From positions 4,140,501 to 4,204,500 of the forward strand of contig NZ_CP133781.1 of assembly GCF_034350045.1 (NCBI RefSeq): a stretch of DNA of 64,000 nucleotides, in the 5' to 3' direction. Under the pieces are notes generated by a model. It saw only the letters and a list, made by a program, of their open reading frames with translations. It ran no database searches and had not been told where the DNA came from. The translations under genes and the position numbers were made by a program. Below, one piece after another: positions 26,777 to 35,238 of the stretch (positions are counted from its first letter, which is position 1; every line of letters begins with the position of its first letter). This stretch comes from Pseudomonas sp. CCI4.2. Its GTDB lineage: Bacteria; Pseudomonadota; Gammaproteobacteria; Pseudomonadales; Pseudomonadaceae.

Positions 26777-27844
26777 CTAAATTTCGGCGATCCAACGGCT
26801 GAGCAGTTCGGCGATTTCCAAGTGGTTGCGTTCAAGCATCAGCATGTGGCCGTTGCCGTAGAGGCCGAAGTCTTCCAGGCGCCAGTGGGTGCAGGGTACG
26901 CCGGCCTGGATCAGATATTCGTAAGTACCATGGTCGTAAAGTGCATGGAACGAGGCCTCACCGGTCACGATGAGTACCGGTACATGCGCGAGATTGAGGA
27001 GTTGCCGGGCAGGGGACTGTTGAAGCCAACACGGTACTCGTTCCGCATTATTTACGGGGTCTTGCTGAACGAATACCAAGGCTTGACCCTCAGCGAGCGG
27101 TGGGTCGTAGGCAAGCGGGATGTCGGTGATGCCGCCGACCCGAGGCGGCTGCCCGGACGTGTCCTGTGTCTGGTTTTTTAGAGCCTTTTGCAACGACATG
27201 TTTTTCACGGGTGGGCCTTGCGGCTCAACCGCCACAATGGCCTTTACCAACTGAGGCCGGGCATCGGCGAGCAGCCAGCCCAACGGTCCGGATTGTGAGT
27301 GGGTAATCAGAATCGCCGGCCCGATAGTGTCGAGAAGGGCGCTGCCCGCAGCCTGGAAGAGGTGTTCGGTTTCGACGCTGTCGACTAGATAATCGACCTG
27401 GCTGGCGTAGAACGCGTCGAATACCGGGTCGCCTTGTCGACCGGTGCCTGGCCATTGTGTATGCCGGCGAGCCTGGGGCCACTCGCCCAACTCGGCGGTT
27501 GCGGTGAAGTAACGCTCGGTCGCCGCCACTGGAATACTGCCAAGTTCACCGTTGAACCCAGCGTGCCAAGCCGACCGGCCACGTGCCGGCTGATCGACCA
27601 CGTGTACCGCATAGCCTTGACGGGCGAAATACTCTGCCCAACCGATGCGCCCATCCGGAGTGCGCAACCAATTGGTAGCCGTTTGCGCGCTGCCGTGGAT
27701 CATCACCAGAGGGTAGCGCTGGGTGATTTCGGCGGGCGTGAAGACTTCAACGTACATTTGCCCGACCATCAGTTGCTTGCCAGTGTCGTCCGTTACGTAG
27801 CGACCGCCCGCATAAAAGAAACTGCGTGTAATAGCATCCATCAT
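26777..27844 (-). CDS. Alpha/beta hydrolase, esterase-713-like
   Basis: A 355-residue alpha/beta-fold hydrolase. The oxyanion region is PLVMIHGSAQTATNW near 45-59, the nucleophile elbow is ILITHSQSGPLGWL with Ser183, and the catalytic His lies in YGNGHMLMLERN near the end. The extra segment after strand 4 and the HSQSG elbow recall the Alcaligenes esterase 713 group. There is no signal peptide, so it is cytoplasmic. Its ATG overlaps the stop of the MmgE/PrpD gene (ATGA), so the two are translationally coupled. A role in hydrolysing an ester, lactone or carbon-carbon bond in the operon A pathway is inference. Confidence 0.8.
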   Translation of the reverse strand: MMDAITRSFFYAGGRYVTDDTGKQLMVGQMYVEVFTPAEITQRYPLVMIHGSAQTATNWLRTPDGRIGWAEYFARQGYAVHVVDQPARGRSAWHAGFNGELGSIPVAATERYFTATAELGEWPQARRHTQWPGTGRQGDPVFDAFYASQVDYLVDSVETEHLFQAAGSALLDTIGPAILITHSQSGPLGWLLADARPQLVKAIVAVEPQGPPVKNMSLQKALKNQTQDTSGQPPRVGGITDIPLAYDPPLAEGQALVFVQQDPVNNAERVPCWLQQSPARQLLNLAHVPVLIVTGEASFHALYDHGTYEYLIQAGVPCTHWRLEDFGLYGNGHMLMLERNHLEIAELLSRWIAEI

Positions 27845-29229
27845 GCGCTGTGTACCTCAAGCAGTTGCGTCAACTCAACGACTCGCTGGCAGTTTTCCAG
27901 TTGTTGCCAGGCATTGAAGGCTACCAGCGCTTGCGCTTGCGGCATCATGCGAGATGCGCAGTCGCTGAATTTTGTCCACATTTCTTCGTCGCTCATAGGG
28001 TTTGTGCCGCCACGACCGAGGGCATGTGGAGCCTTGCTGAGCAAAGTCTCGCCAGTGCGTGTTAGCACGCGAATGTCGGCAGCGAATTCATTACTGGATG
28101 CCGTGGTTTGCTTCGGTTCATCCGGATAGACGGCCAATGATGTCTTGGCCATCAATCCACGCACGCTGGGGTCGTTGTGGGCTTCGCCTTCGAAATCCTT
28201 GAGGCGCACGACGCCGTCCACCAAGGCGCGCGCTGTAACGTACTGCACGCTGAATTTGGCACCCAGTGCGGTTTTCGGGTCGGGATTATCGGTGTGCGGC
28301 AATCGTAGGCGGTGGGTGGTAATCAGGATCGATTCGACGTCCTCGGCACGCAAACCGCCGCGCTGCAGTTGCAGCATGGCTCTCACTGCCGGATGGGTGC
28401 TCCCGCAGCAAGGGAACTGCTTGAGGCCGACGGATTTCTGTTCGATTTCCAGAATGCCACCCCATTGATCAAGCAAGAGTTCAGGGTGCACGTTGGCCAT
28501 GCCATCGTAAGAAGCAAAAAAGCCTTGTTTGTGCTCGAACACCGCGAGGTTAGCGGTAAAGCCCTGGCTCGCCAATTGCGCGGCGAACAGGCCGTTGCGC
28601 ACGCACTGGCCCACGTGCAATGGCTTGGTCATGGTGCCGAAGTTGGCTTTGATGCCAGCCGATTGCGACGCCGCAATGGCCAGCGCTGTAGCCGTTTGCT
28701 GCACATTCAGGCGTAGTAAACGCGCCGCCGCCACGGCAGCACCGAACACACCCAGTGTCGAGGTCGGGTGCCAGCCGGTTTCATAATGATGTGGGTGAAC
28801 TACCCGACCCAGCCGACAGACCGTTTCGAAACCGACTACATAAGCCTCCAGCAGCTCTAGACCGGTCGAGCCGAGCGCCTCGCCAAGGGCCACGATCACG
28901 GGCACCAGCGCTACTGATGGGTGGCCGCCCATATGCCGGGCCATGTCGTCATAGTCGGCGGCGTGGGATGCGGTGCCGTTGATTAGCGCAGCGTCCAGCA
29001 CACTTATGCGCTGGTGTGCACCGAACACCAGCGCTGGGCCGTTGGCGAGGGTGCCGGTCAGGGTTTTGTGCAGCACCTCGACCACCGGCTCGGTCGCACC
29101 AAGCAGGGTCACTCCAACGGTATCAATGATGCCGCGTTTGGCGGTCTGGATGACGTTTGCGGTCAAGTGGTCGACGGTTAACGAGGCTAGCGCTTGGGCA
29201 AGGATCATCGCAAAAGGTAGTTCGTTCAT
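27841..29229 (-). CDS. MmgE/PrpD family protein (operon A copy)
   Basis: A 462-residue member of the MmgE/PrpD family, which includes 2-methylcitrate dehydratase, cis-aconitate decarboxylase and iminodisuccinate epimerase. Family signatures seen are RGIIDTVGVTLLGATEP, INGTASHAADYDDM, GWHPTSTLGVFGAAVAAARL, KPLHVGQCVRNGLFAA and LKQFPCCGSTHPAVRAM. The real start is ATG 29229, four bases after the dioxygenase stop and preceded by AAGGA. It probably dehydrates, epimerises or decarboxylates a carboxylic-acid intermediate; the exact reaction cannot be told. A second, clearly different member lies in operon B at 50012-51400. Confidence 0.83.
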   Translation of the reverse strand: MNELPFAMILAQALASLTVDHLTANVIQTAKRGIIDTVGVTLLGATEPVVEVLHKTLTGTLANGPALVFGAHQRISVLDAALINGTASHAADYDDMARHMGGHPSVALVPVIVALGEALGSTGLELLEAYVVGFETVCRLGRVVHPHHYETGWHPTSTLGVFGAAVAAARLLRLNVQQTATALAIAASQSAGIKANFGTMTKPLHVGQCVRNGLFAAQLASQGFTANLAVFEHKQGFFASYDGMANVHPELLLDQWGGILEIEQKSVGLKQFPCCGSTHPAVRAMLQLQRGGLRAEDVESILITTHRLRLPHTDNPDPKTALGAKFSVQYVTARALVDGVVRLKDFEGEAHNDPSVRGLMAKTSLAVYPDEPKQTTASSNEFAADIRVLTRTGETLLSKAPHALGRGGTNPMSDEEMWTKFSDCASRMMPQAQALVAFNAWQQLENCQRVVELTQLLEVHSA

Positions 29230-29233
29230 GGCA

Positions 29234-30289
29234 TCAATCCTTGGCAGCAACCGTTTCAAAGCTGTGCGAGCCTGTGCGTGATGGGAAACCACCGCGGACT
29301 GTGCCGCCACGCTGGTCTTGATAGAGGGCCGACATCAGCGGGCTGAGCTCGCGGGTGTTCGGCATCGAGAGCCACATGCGCAACAAGTGGCGTTTGCGCT
29401 CAGGCTCGTTTGGCCAATCTTCGAACTCGCTGCGCGAGTGCATAGTCACGTGGTTGTTGAGTAATTGGATATCGCCCGGCTCGAAGAGCATACCGAAGTG
29501 GAACCGCGGCTCGTTTGCCAGTTGGTTGATCAATACCATGGCTTCTTTCTGCTTGTCGGGCAGCGGGCCCAGTTCTGGATTGTCCTCGTGGGCGCTCAAT
29601 ACATGCGGCGGGATATGCCGGGACGCGAACTTGCCTTTATGTTCAGAATAGGTCGGTTGTGGGTAGTAACTCTTTTCGTCGGGCGCCTGCTGGCCTTTCC
29701 AGCTCCAGTAAAAGGGTGTGTAGAGCACTTCAAGCAAATCGGGTCGGGTGCGTGCGATTTCATTTCGGATCGCCACCGAGCTGCAAATTTTGCTTACCCC
29801 GCCATTCATTGCTGTGCGCAACACCATCAGTACGACAACGTCAGCGCTGTCGGAGTGAAACCCAAGGGCCTGTTTTGACATGTAGCCACGGCCGGTAGAG
29901 CTGTTGAAATCAGCTCCAAAGTTCATCACGTCACCGAGCAAATCGCCTTTGCTGCTCTGTGATACGCCAGTGCCCAGATACAGGCCAAGACCCCAATACA
30001 TCAGTCGCAATTCTTCCTTGCTGTAGTCGAGCGCTGGCAGGCCACGCAATACCACTACGCCACGGCCATTCTCCAAGCGGTCGAGCACTTCAGGGATCAG
30101 TTGGTCGAAGTCGCTAAGCGGAAAGTTTTCCTTGGTTAGTCTGTCGAGTGTCACGCCGCCTTTTTTCGCGCTACGCAGGGCGTTGTCGAGGGCCCGGATG
30201 TGAGCCGGCGTCAGGTGAATACACCATTGAACCGGGTCTTCCATGTCAGAGGCCATCCAGTTCCAAGGGCCATTATAGGTGTCTCTCAT
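29234..30289 (-). CDS. TauD/TfdA-like Fe(II)/2-oxoglutarate dioxygenase
   Basis: A 351-residue protein of the TauD/TfdA (clavaminate synthase-like) fold. The iron ligands are visible as His145 and Asp147 in GFHSDSAD and the distal His in NNHVTMHSR near 280-284. The 2-oxoglutarate-binding Arg is in HLLRMWLS. Such enzymes hydroxylate or oxidatively cleave small substrates using 2-oxoglutarate and oxygen. A GGAG binding site precedes the ATG. It lies between the MFS permease and the MmgE/PrpD gene of operon A, so it likely performs an early oxidation in that pathway. Sequence context does not identify the substrate. Confidence 0.85.
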   Translation of the reverse strand: MRDTYNGPWNWMASDMEDPVQWCIHLTPAHIRALDNALRSAKKGGVTLDRLTKENFPLSDFDQLIPEVLDRLENGRGVVVLRGLPALDYSKEELRLMYWGLGLYLGTGVSQSSKGDLLGDVMNFGADFNSSTGRGYMSKQALGFHSDSADVVVLMVLRTAMNGGVSKICSSVAIRNEIARTRPDLLEVLYTPFYWSWKGQQAPDEKSYYPQPTYSEHKGKFASRHIPPHVLSAHEDNPELGPLPDKQKEAMVLINQLANEPRFHFGMLFEPGDIQLLNNHVTMHSRSEFEDWPNEPERKRHLLRMWLSMPNTRELSPLMSALYQDQRGGTVRGGFPSRTGSHSFETVAAKD

Positions 30290-30349
30290 TTTTATTCTCC
30301 TTGGTGCATTTGGGTCAGTGGCGCTGCTCGGCAGCGACCGGAGTAAGGG

Positions 30350-31768
30350 TCAATCGTTAATGGCTTCGAGGGTGCGCCCTCGGGTGCGGGGCCCCATCGT
30401 TCCAATGATCAGAGCGACGACCACCATGCTGCCGGCCACTAGCCCAAGCGCTGATATAACGCCGTAATGGCCGAGCAAGAAGGCGATCATGAAGCCGCTG
30501 AGCATTCCGGAAATACGGCTGAACGAGTACACGAAACCGACCGCCTGGGATCGAATTCGGGTGGGATAGAGTTCTGATTGATACGCGTGGTAGCTCACCG
30601 ACATGACGGTTGAGCCCACTGTTACCAGCACCCCGCACAGAATCACCAGTGAAGGCTCGCGGACGAATGCGAAGGCTAGCCCGCCGATAGCCATCACCAG
30701 CGCCGCCCCGGCGATTTGCCACTTGCGTTCAACTTTGTCGGCAAAGGTGCTGTTGAGCAATGGTCCAAGCGGAGCGCTGCAGCCCATAGCGATGGTGTAG
30801 GCCAAGCTGTGCGCAACCGATACGCCCTGCTCGATAAGAAAAGTTGGTACCCAGTTCATGAAGCCGTACACGCCAATCGAGGCGAAAAAGTGGAAGATCA
30901 CCAACATGACGGTTCGCCGGGCGTATTTGCGGTTCCACAACTCGGAAAAATGTCCTTTGTGTTCCTGTGGTGGCAGGCTGGTGACGGTCGGAGATAAAAG
31001 ATCGCGGCCTGTTTGCTGAACGGATTTGCGCTCCAGCTCTGCGACAATTTGCTCGGCGCGATCAATATGGCCGCGACTCGCGAGCCAGCGTGGACTTTCC
31101 GGCAACCTGCCGCGCAGCAGAAATACACCAAGCGAACCTAGCGTGCCGAGACCAATTACCCACCGCCAACCCTCTATTCCGTAGGGTTCATGGGGCACCA
31201 GCAGCAGCGCGCAAACGCCGCAGATCGGGCCCGCCAAATAAGAAATCACGTGGTTATAAGCAAAGGCACGACCACGAATTCCCGGTGGAACCAGTTCTCC
31301 AAGGTAGGTATCGATGGTCACTAATTCCACGCCTAGTCCGATTCCGGCCATCAAGCGCCAGAAACATAAGCCCATTGCGTCTGTCTGGCAGGCCATGATC
31401 AGTGAGCATGCGGAATAGCTCAGCAGTGCATAAATAAACACCCTGCGCCGACCGAGGCGATCGGCGACAAAGCTGACGCAAGAGGTGCCAATGAACATGC
31501 CAATAAACGTGGCGGCGATGTAACTGGCCGCACCGTGAATATCAAATAATCCGGCGGTGGAGGCGGTCAGTACGCCACTGTGGATAATGCCTGGGATGAC
31601 AAAGCTCGTTGAGAACAGCTCGTAGGTTTCGAAAAAACCACCCAGCGACAATAGAATCACCATCTGCCAGATCACCTTGCTCGATGGCAGCCGATCCATG
31701 CGTGCAGCGAGCATCGCCTGCGCAGACATGGCCGGTTGTTGAAGCGGCGAGGCTGAAAAAACACTCAT
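30350..31768 (-). CDS. MFS permease, operon A (paralogue of operon B permease)
   Basis: A 472-residue twelve-helix permease of the sugar-porter/AAHS type used for uptake of organic acids and aromatics. Motif A appears as FVADRLGRRRVFI, the helix-4/5 signature as VTIDTYLGELVPPGIRGRAF and the PESPRWL motif as GRLPESPRWLASRG. The N-terminal start MDRLPSSKVIW and the segment GAASYIAATFIGMFIG are shared with the operon B permease at 51494, showing common descent. Start ATG 31768 follows AAGGAT by seven bases; the frame stays open upstream but without a start signal. It probably imports the operon A substrate. Confidence 0.85.
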   Translation of the reverse strand: MSVFSASPLQQPAMSAQAMLAARMDRLPSSKVIWQMVILLSLGGFFETYELFSTSFVIPGIIHSGVLTASTAGLFDIHGAASYIAATFIGMFIGTSCVSFVADRLGRRRVFIYALLSYSACSLIMACQTDAMGLCFWRLMAGIGLGVELVTIDTYLGELVPPGIRGRAFAYNHVISYLAGPICGVCALLLVPHEPYGIEGWRWVIGLGTLGSLGVFLLRGRLPESPRWLASRGHIDRAEQIVAELERKSVQQTGRDLLSPTVTSLPPQEHKGHFSELWNRKYARRTVMLVIFHFFASIGVYGFMNWVPTFLIEQGVSVAHSLAYTIAMGCSAPLGPLLNSTFADKVERKWQIAGAALVMAIGGLAFAFVREPSLVILCGVLVTVGSTVMSVSYHAYQSELYPTRIRSQAVGFVYSFSRISGMLSGFMIAFLLGHYGVISALGLVAGSMVVVALIIGTMGPRTRGRTLEAIND

Positions 31769-31811
31769 TATTTTTATCCTTGTTATCGAGTTCTGCAGGT
31801 CTTGCCCGTGC

Positions 31812-32123
31812 TTACTCCGGAACCTGGATCGACAGCAGCGGCACGTACTGCTGGCCGCCATAGCAATCGCTGTCGGCCAATTCGCCCTGATACACCGGGC
31901 GCGGGAACGAGGCTTTGATGGCGCGCGCCGCGTCGTGATAGACCAGCACGATGTCCTCTTCCTTTTGCTTATATAGCTGCGCCAAAATGCTTCGGGTGAG
32001 CGGCTGGGTGCGGCGCACCCGGGCGTAGTTGTCCTCATTGGTGAACATCAGGTCAAAGGTCAGGACGAAGGGGCCGGCGTTTTTCGAACGCACCAGGCTG
32101 CACAGTTCAGAAATGGTTGTCAT
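31812..32123 (-). CDS. DUF4387 protein (operon A copy)
   Basis: A 103-residue protein of family DUF4387, recognised by LVRSKNAGPFVLTFDLMFTN near the start and the C-terminal GGQQYVPLLSIQVP. This family almost always lies directly behind a DUF1446/AtuA-like gene, as here (three-base gap), and probably forms a complex or a two-part enzyme with it. No biochemical function is established to my knowledge. The operon B copy at 49653 has the same length and keeps the IRSKNSGPFEITFDVIF block. Confidence 0.8.
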   Translation of the reverse strand: MTTISELCSLVRSKNAGPFVLTFDLMFTNEDNYARVRRTQPLTRSILAQLYKQKEEDIVLVYHDAARAIKASFPRPVYQGELADSDCYGGQQYVPLLSIQVPE

Positions 32124-32126
32124 GGG

Positions 32127-33491
32127 TCAGACCTCAAGTAGCTTGATGCGGAACATTTCCAACGGGTCGTCGGGCAGCAGCACGTGGTTGACGCTGAAGC
32201 GATAGATCTGCCCGCGCTCCATTTCAGGCGGCGAGAACGGGTAGGCGATGGTACTGATCAGGCCTTCGTAACCGGGCACTGGCAGGTGGGCGCTGACGTG
32301 CGCTACGAAACTGGCGATCTTGCTGGCGTACTCCTGCGACGGCGCCGTGACGGTGATCAACACCCCGATTTCTGACGGCTTAGGGTGCTTCTCGACTTCC
32401 AGCGGGCCCATGACAACGCCCATGCCGTACAGGCGGAAATTGATGTCATATTCGTTCGGCTGAAGGCGACCGCCGAACAGATCGGCAATCCGGGCGTTGA
32501 AATACTCCTGAGCCTTGGGCAACAACGTATCGAGGGCCATGAACACGTTCGGATCTCGAATACCGCCGATTACCACAGTTTGGAAACCGTTCGGCTGTGC
32601 GCCTTCAAGCTTCACGGTGTATACGTCGGCTGGATGAAAAGCCGATCCGCTGACTTTTACCGTGCGGTCAGTCAGCGCGGTGTATATCGCGCCTTCGGTG
32701 TCGACAACGCCAGACGGCTCAGTAAGCAAATACGGGTTGGCATTCTCATAGAGCGTATGTGCTGCTACCGATAGCGGGGTGACCTTGGCGTCCAAGTCCA
32801 GTGGTTCGATCTCGAAATGATCGTCGCGGATGTATGCGATCAAGCCGTCGGCCGCTGGGGTTACACAACAAGCGGCTCCGCACTCGATCGTTTTGGCCGC
32901 ATGCCACGTTAGGCCTCGGTCGGCACCCATACGTTCTGGAACGACAGCGTATAGCGCTGAATCGCTTGCGCGACCGGCGAGAATGACTTGCGCGCCTTGA
33001 TCAAGTGCTTCGCTCAAAGGTTCGGTGCCCATCATCCCGACGATATGGCTGCTATCGATCACGGCAGCGTCGAAATGCGGAGCTGGCATCAGCGGCTTAA
33101 TTCGGTCTTCTTCAAGGCGCATGCGCAGATAAGCGGATGACTGGTCGGCGTAGATCAAACCGAGTTTAAAGCGCAGACCTTCCTCATCGGCGATTTCCAA
33201 CGCGATCTCGGCCATCCAATCGACGCCGCTATCACGCCCGCTGGTACCGCAGGAACCAATAATCAACGGCACGTCGAGTTTGTCGCGACCCAACAGCAAC
33301 AGACGTAAGTCACGCTTGCAGGCATCGCGTGACAGCTTAGCGCGGCCACTGCCCAGCGCTGAAGGCCCCGAATCGGTAGAGCCAGCATCGCAAGCGATAA
33401 CGTGGGGAGCGAGGGCAAGACCACGTTCCAGTGAACTTACCTTAAATCCGGCGCCAATCACGCCGGTCGGTGCCAAAACGCGTATTTCCAT
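32127..33491 (-). CDS. AtuA-like DUF1446 protein (operon A copy)
   Basis: A 454-residue acyclic-terpene-utilisation AtuA family protein (DUF1446). Visible family blocks are IRVLAPTGVIGAGFKVSSLE, CDAGSTDSGPSALGSG, LIIGSCGTSGRDSGVDWM, VILAGRASDSALYAVVP, IECGAACCVTP, SVAAHTLYENANPYLL and YGMGVVMGPLEV. AtuA was named from citronellol/geraniol catabolism in Pseudomonas, but most homologues sit in other catabolic operons with DUF4387, and their reaction is not settled. First gene of operon A, divergent from the HTH/citrate-synthase-fold protein. The terpene label should not be taken as substrate evidence. It lacks membrane segments and is cytoplasmic. Confidence 0.83.
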   Translation of the reverse strand: MEIRVLAPTGVIGAGFKVSSLERGLALAPHVIACDAGSTDSGPSALGSGRAKLSRDACKRDLRLLLLGRDKLDVPLIIGSCGTSGRDSGVDWMAEIALEIADEEGLRFKLGLIYADQSSAYLRMRLEEDRIKPLMPAPHFDAAVIDSSHIVGMMGTEPLSEALDQGAQVILAGRASDSALYAVVPERMGADRGLTWHAAKTIECGAACCVTPAADGLIAYIRDDHFEIEPLDLDAKVTPLSVAAHTLYENANPYLLTEPSGVVDTEGAIYTALTDRTVKVSGSAFHPADVYTVKLEGAQPNGFQTVVIGGIRDPNVFMALDTLLPKAQEYFNARIADLFGGRLQPNEYDINFRLYGMGVVMGPLEVEKHPKPSEIGVLITVTAPSQEYASKIASFVAHVSAHLPVPGYEGLISTIAYPFSPPEMERGQIYRFSVNHVLLPDDPLEMFRIKLLEV

Positions 33492-33510
33492 AGTGCTTCA
33501 CTCCACCTAC

Positions 33511-33534
33511 TACATATATAGATCAATATATGTA
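33511..33534. promoter_or_regulatory. 24-bp near-perfect palindrome, probable operator
   Basis: TACATATAT at 33511-33519 mirrors ATATATGTA at 33526-33534 around a central GATC, with only one mismatched pair in 24 bases. It is centred between the divergent AtuA-like gene (start 33491) and the HTH/citrate-synthase-fold gene (start 33616). Its position 20 bases upstream of the AtuA start is suited to repressor control. The HTH protein is the obvious candidate binder; this is inference. Confidence 0.55.
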
Positions 33535-33615
33535 CTTTATTTTTGTTAATGTGAAGATATAGCGCGAATTGGCAACTGTAAATCTGTACGAAATTCATCA
33601 ACCTGAGAACTTTAT

Positions 33616-34809
33616 ATGGAAAGTCCTGAAGACGGTTTGTACCTGTCAGCTGATGAGGCGGCTGCAATCCTGAGCGTCAGCCTGCCCACGCTTTACGCGT
33701 ACGTCAGTCGTAAAAACATTCGTTCATTGAAGGTGGATGGTTCGCGCAGCCGCCGGTATTGGGCAGCGGACATCCAACGTCTGGCCAAGCCGAGAAGCGA
33801 TGTGGTAGCTCTGTCAAATGAGCCACAACGCATTGCATCGTCCAGTACGATCACCTTGCTTACCGACAAGGGCCTTTATTACCGGGGCCTTGATGTGGCG
33901 GAGTTGGCCGCCAGCGCCAGCGTTGAGCAGGTCGCGGAGTTAATGTGGCAGGCACCAGGCGTATTCACGGACGTACTGCCAAAGCGGCCGAAAGCGGCTA
34001 CACAGCTGCTAAAGGCATTCGCAGACCTGCACCCCGTGGAGAAGGCTATTGCGTTGTTTCCGCTGATAGAACGCGAAAACCCGAAGGCCTATGATTTGTC
34101 CCCAGAAGGCTATGCGCGCACAGGCGTAGGCGTGGTGCGTTGGATGGCGGCGTTGATGGTGGGGGCTGACGGTCCGAGTGCTCAACCGTTACCGGCATTT
34201 ATCGTAGGGGCACTGGGCGTTGATCCGGCATTTGAGGATCTGGTGCGTCAAGTATTGATCTTGTCCATTGATCACGAACTCGATCCATCGACTTACACCG
34301 TTCGCGCGGCCGCCAATACAGGCGTAACCCCGTACTACGCGGCCGTCACCGGTCTGGCCTCATCTCGCGGACGGCGACTAGCCTACAGTCGGGGCGAAAC
34401 AGTGGTCCGTCTGTTAGAAGAAATTTGCACTGCGCAGAATCCACAAACACCGGTCTTAAAGCGCTACCGCGAAGGCGAAGCGATTCCGGGTTTTGGTTCG
34501 AATATGCATGGCGTGGTGGACCCCCGGGCGCAAAGCCTGTTGGTGACTTTGCAACAGCTGTTCAGTGCTGATGTCGAATTCCAGCGCTTACTTAAGGCGG
34601 CACAAGTGGCCCATGAATTGATTCAACAACCCCCTGATTTCATCCTTTTGCTGTGCTTTGTCGGGCGAAAACTGAAGCTCGAAGGTCAAGAGCTGGCGCT
34701 GCCAGGTGTAGGCCGGGTAATCGGTTGGCTGGCCCATGCGAGCGAGCAGTATCACCATCAACCTCTCATCCGTCCGCGAGCCAAATACACCGGCCCGTTG
34801 CCGGACTGA
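33616..34809 (+). CDS. Helix-turn-helix protein with degenerate citrate synthase domain
   Basis: 397 residues. The first about 60 are an excisionase/MerR-like helix-turn-helix (YLSADEAAAILSVSLPTLYA, RSRRYWAADIQRLA). Residues about 75-395 have the citrate synthase fold: TDKGLYYRGLDVAELA, ILSIDHELDPSTYTVRAAAN, REGEAIPGFG and a closing RPRAKYTGP arginine motif. Two of the three catalytic residues of true citrate synthases are absent. The GPLHGGAN histidine region reads SSRGRRLAYSRG, and the GFGH histidine is Ser295 (GFGSNMHG). The Asp of PPDFILLL remains. It is therefore probably a sensor of a CoA ester or oxoacid coupled to DNA binding, not an enzyme, and the likely regulator of divergent operon A. 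Confidence 0.8.
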   Translation: MESPEDGLYLSADEAAAILSVSLPTLYAYVSRKNIRSLKVDGSRSRRYWAADIQRLAKPRSDVVALSNEPQRIASSSTITLLTDKGLYYRGLDVAELAASASVEQVAELMWQAPGVFTDVLPKRPKAATQLLKAFADLHPVEKAIALFPLIERENPKAYDLSPEGYARTGVGVVRWMAALMVGADGPSAQPLPAFIVGALGVDPAFEDLVRQVLILSIDHELDPSTYTVRAAANTGVTPYYAAVTGLASSRGRRLAYSRGETVVRLLEEICTAQNPQTPVLKRYREGEAIPGFGSNMHGVVDPRAQSLLVTLQQLFSADVEFQRLLKAAQVAHELIQQPPDFILLLCFVGRKLKLEGQELALPGVGRVIGWLAHASEQYHHQPLIRPRAKYTGPLPD

Positions 34810-34980
34810 GATTGAGGTCCCGCCCGCACAGGCGTATCGGTTACTTTTTCGCTCCTATTGAACCGCGATCCAAACCCGTCGGTCAGGCGCTCCCGAACAT
34901 TGACAAAAAACGTACAGATTTACAGCGATTGCTTGATTGATTAGGCTCGTTATCGTCAAGTAAAAATCAATGTATTTTGT

Positions 34981-35032
34981 ATTCGTCAATGTTTAAGCCT
35001 AGGGCGAGGACGAGTCACGAAATGCCGCACAG
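34981..35032 (+). repeat. Direct repeat copy 1 flanking the duplicated promoter
   Basis: About 52 bases beginning attcgtcaatgtttaagcct and ending ccgcacagga. It recurs imperfectly at 35239-35290 (attcgtcaatgtttaggcct ... ccgcacatga). The two copies bracket the duplicated lysR/promoter segment at 35040-35236. The short interval 34810-34980 shows no gene. Confidence 0.6.
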
Positions 35033-35039
35033 GATTCCC

Positions 35040-35102
35040 GTTCGACCAGCTTGGCCCCATTGCCGAAATTGCCTCGGGCAGAGAAGCAATGGAAATCGAC
35101 AT
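35040..35102 (-). pseudogene. 5' remnant of a lysR gene
   Basis: From an ATG at 35102 the minus strand reads MSISIASLPEAISAMG, matching the first residues (MSSSISSLHEPISAMG) of the LysR protein at 45747-46706. A one-base loss then shifts the frame; the next codons in the shifted frame give AKLVERE against the intact IKLVELE. Similarity stops near 35040. It is the broken end of a duplicated segment. Confidence 0.65.
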
Positions 35103-35236
35103 GGAGAAAAGCGCTTGATGATTTATTGGATTTTCAAATAAGTCTATCGCAGAAGGTGATTTGTTCAAGCGTTCTTTATCGCCAAATATGAGCCCGGACT
35201 TAGCAAAGGTCCTAGTTTCACGGCGACGCTCCATAC
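35103..35236. promoter_or_regulatory. Duplicated promoter region upstream of the porin operon
   Basis: Nearly the same sequence as 46707-46842, the gap between the divergent lysR and LLM monooxygenase genes. Shared blocks include tcaaataagtctatcgcaga, aggtgatttgttcaagcgtt and tttatcgcca. Because the intact copy lies at a LysR-controlled divergent promoter, this copy probably places the DUF1302 porin operon under the same LysR protein. That is inference from the duplication. Confidence 0.6.
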
Positions 35237-35238
35237 CT

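Noticed and set aside
32127..33491. Assigning operon A to citronellol/geraniol degradation because of the AtuA name
   Set aside because: The other Atu genes (carboxylase subunits AtuC/AtuF, AtuD, AtuE) are absent, so the name alone is not evidence of substrate.
33616..34809. Calling the HTH protein a citrate or methylcitrate synthase
   Set aside because: Both catalytic histidines are missing, and a DNA-binding domain is fused at the N-terminus.
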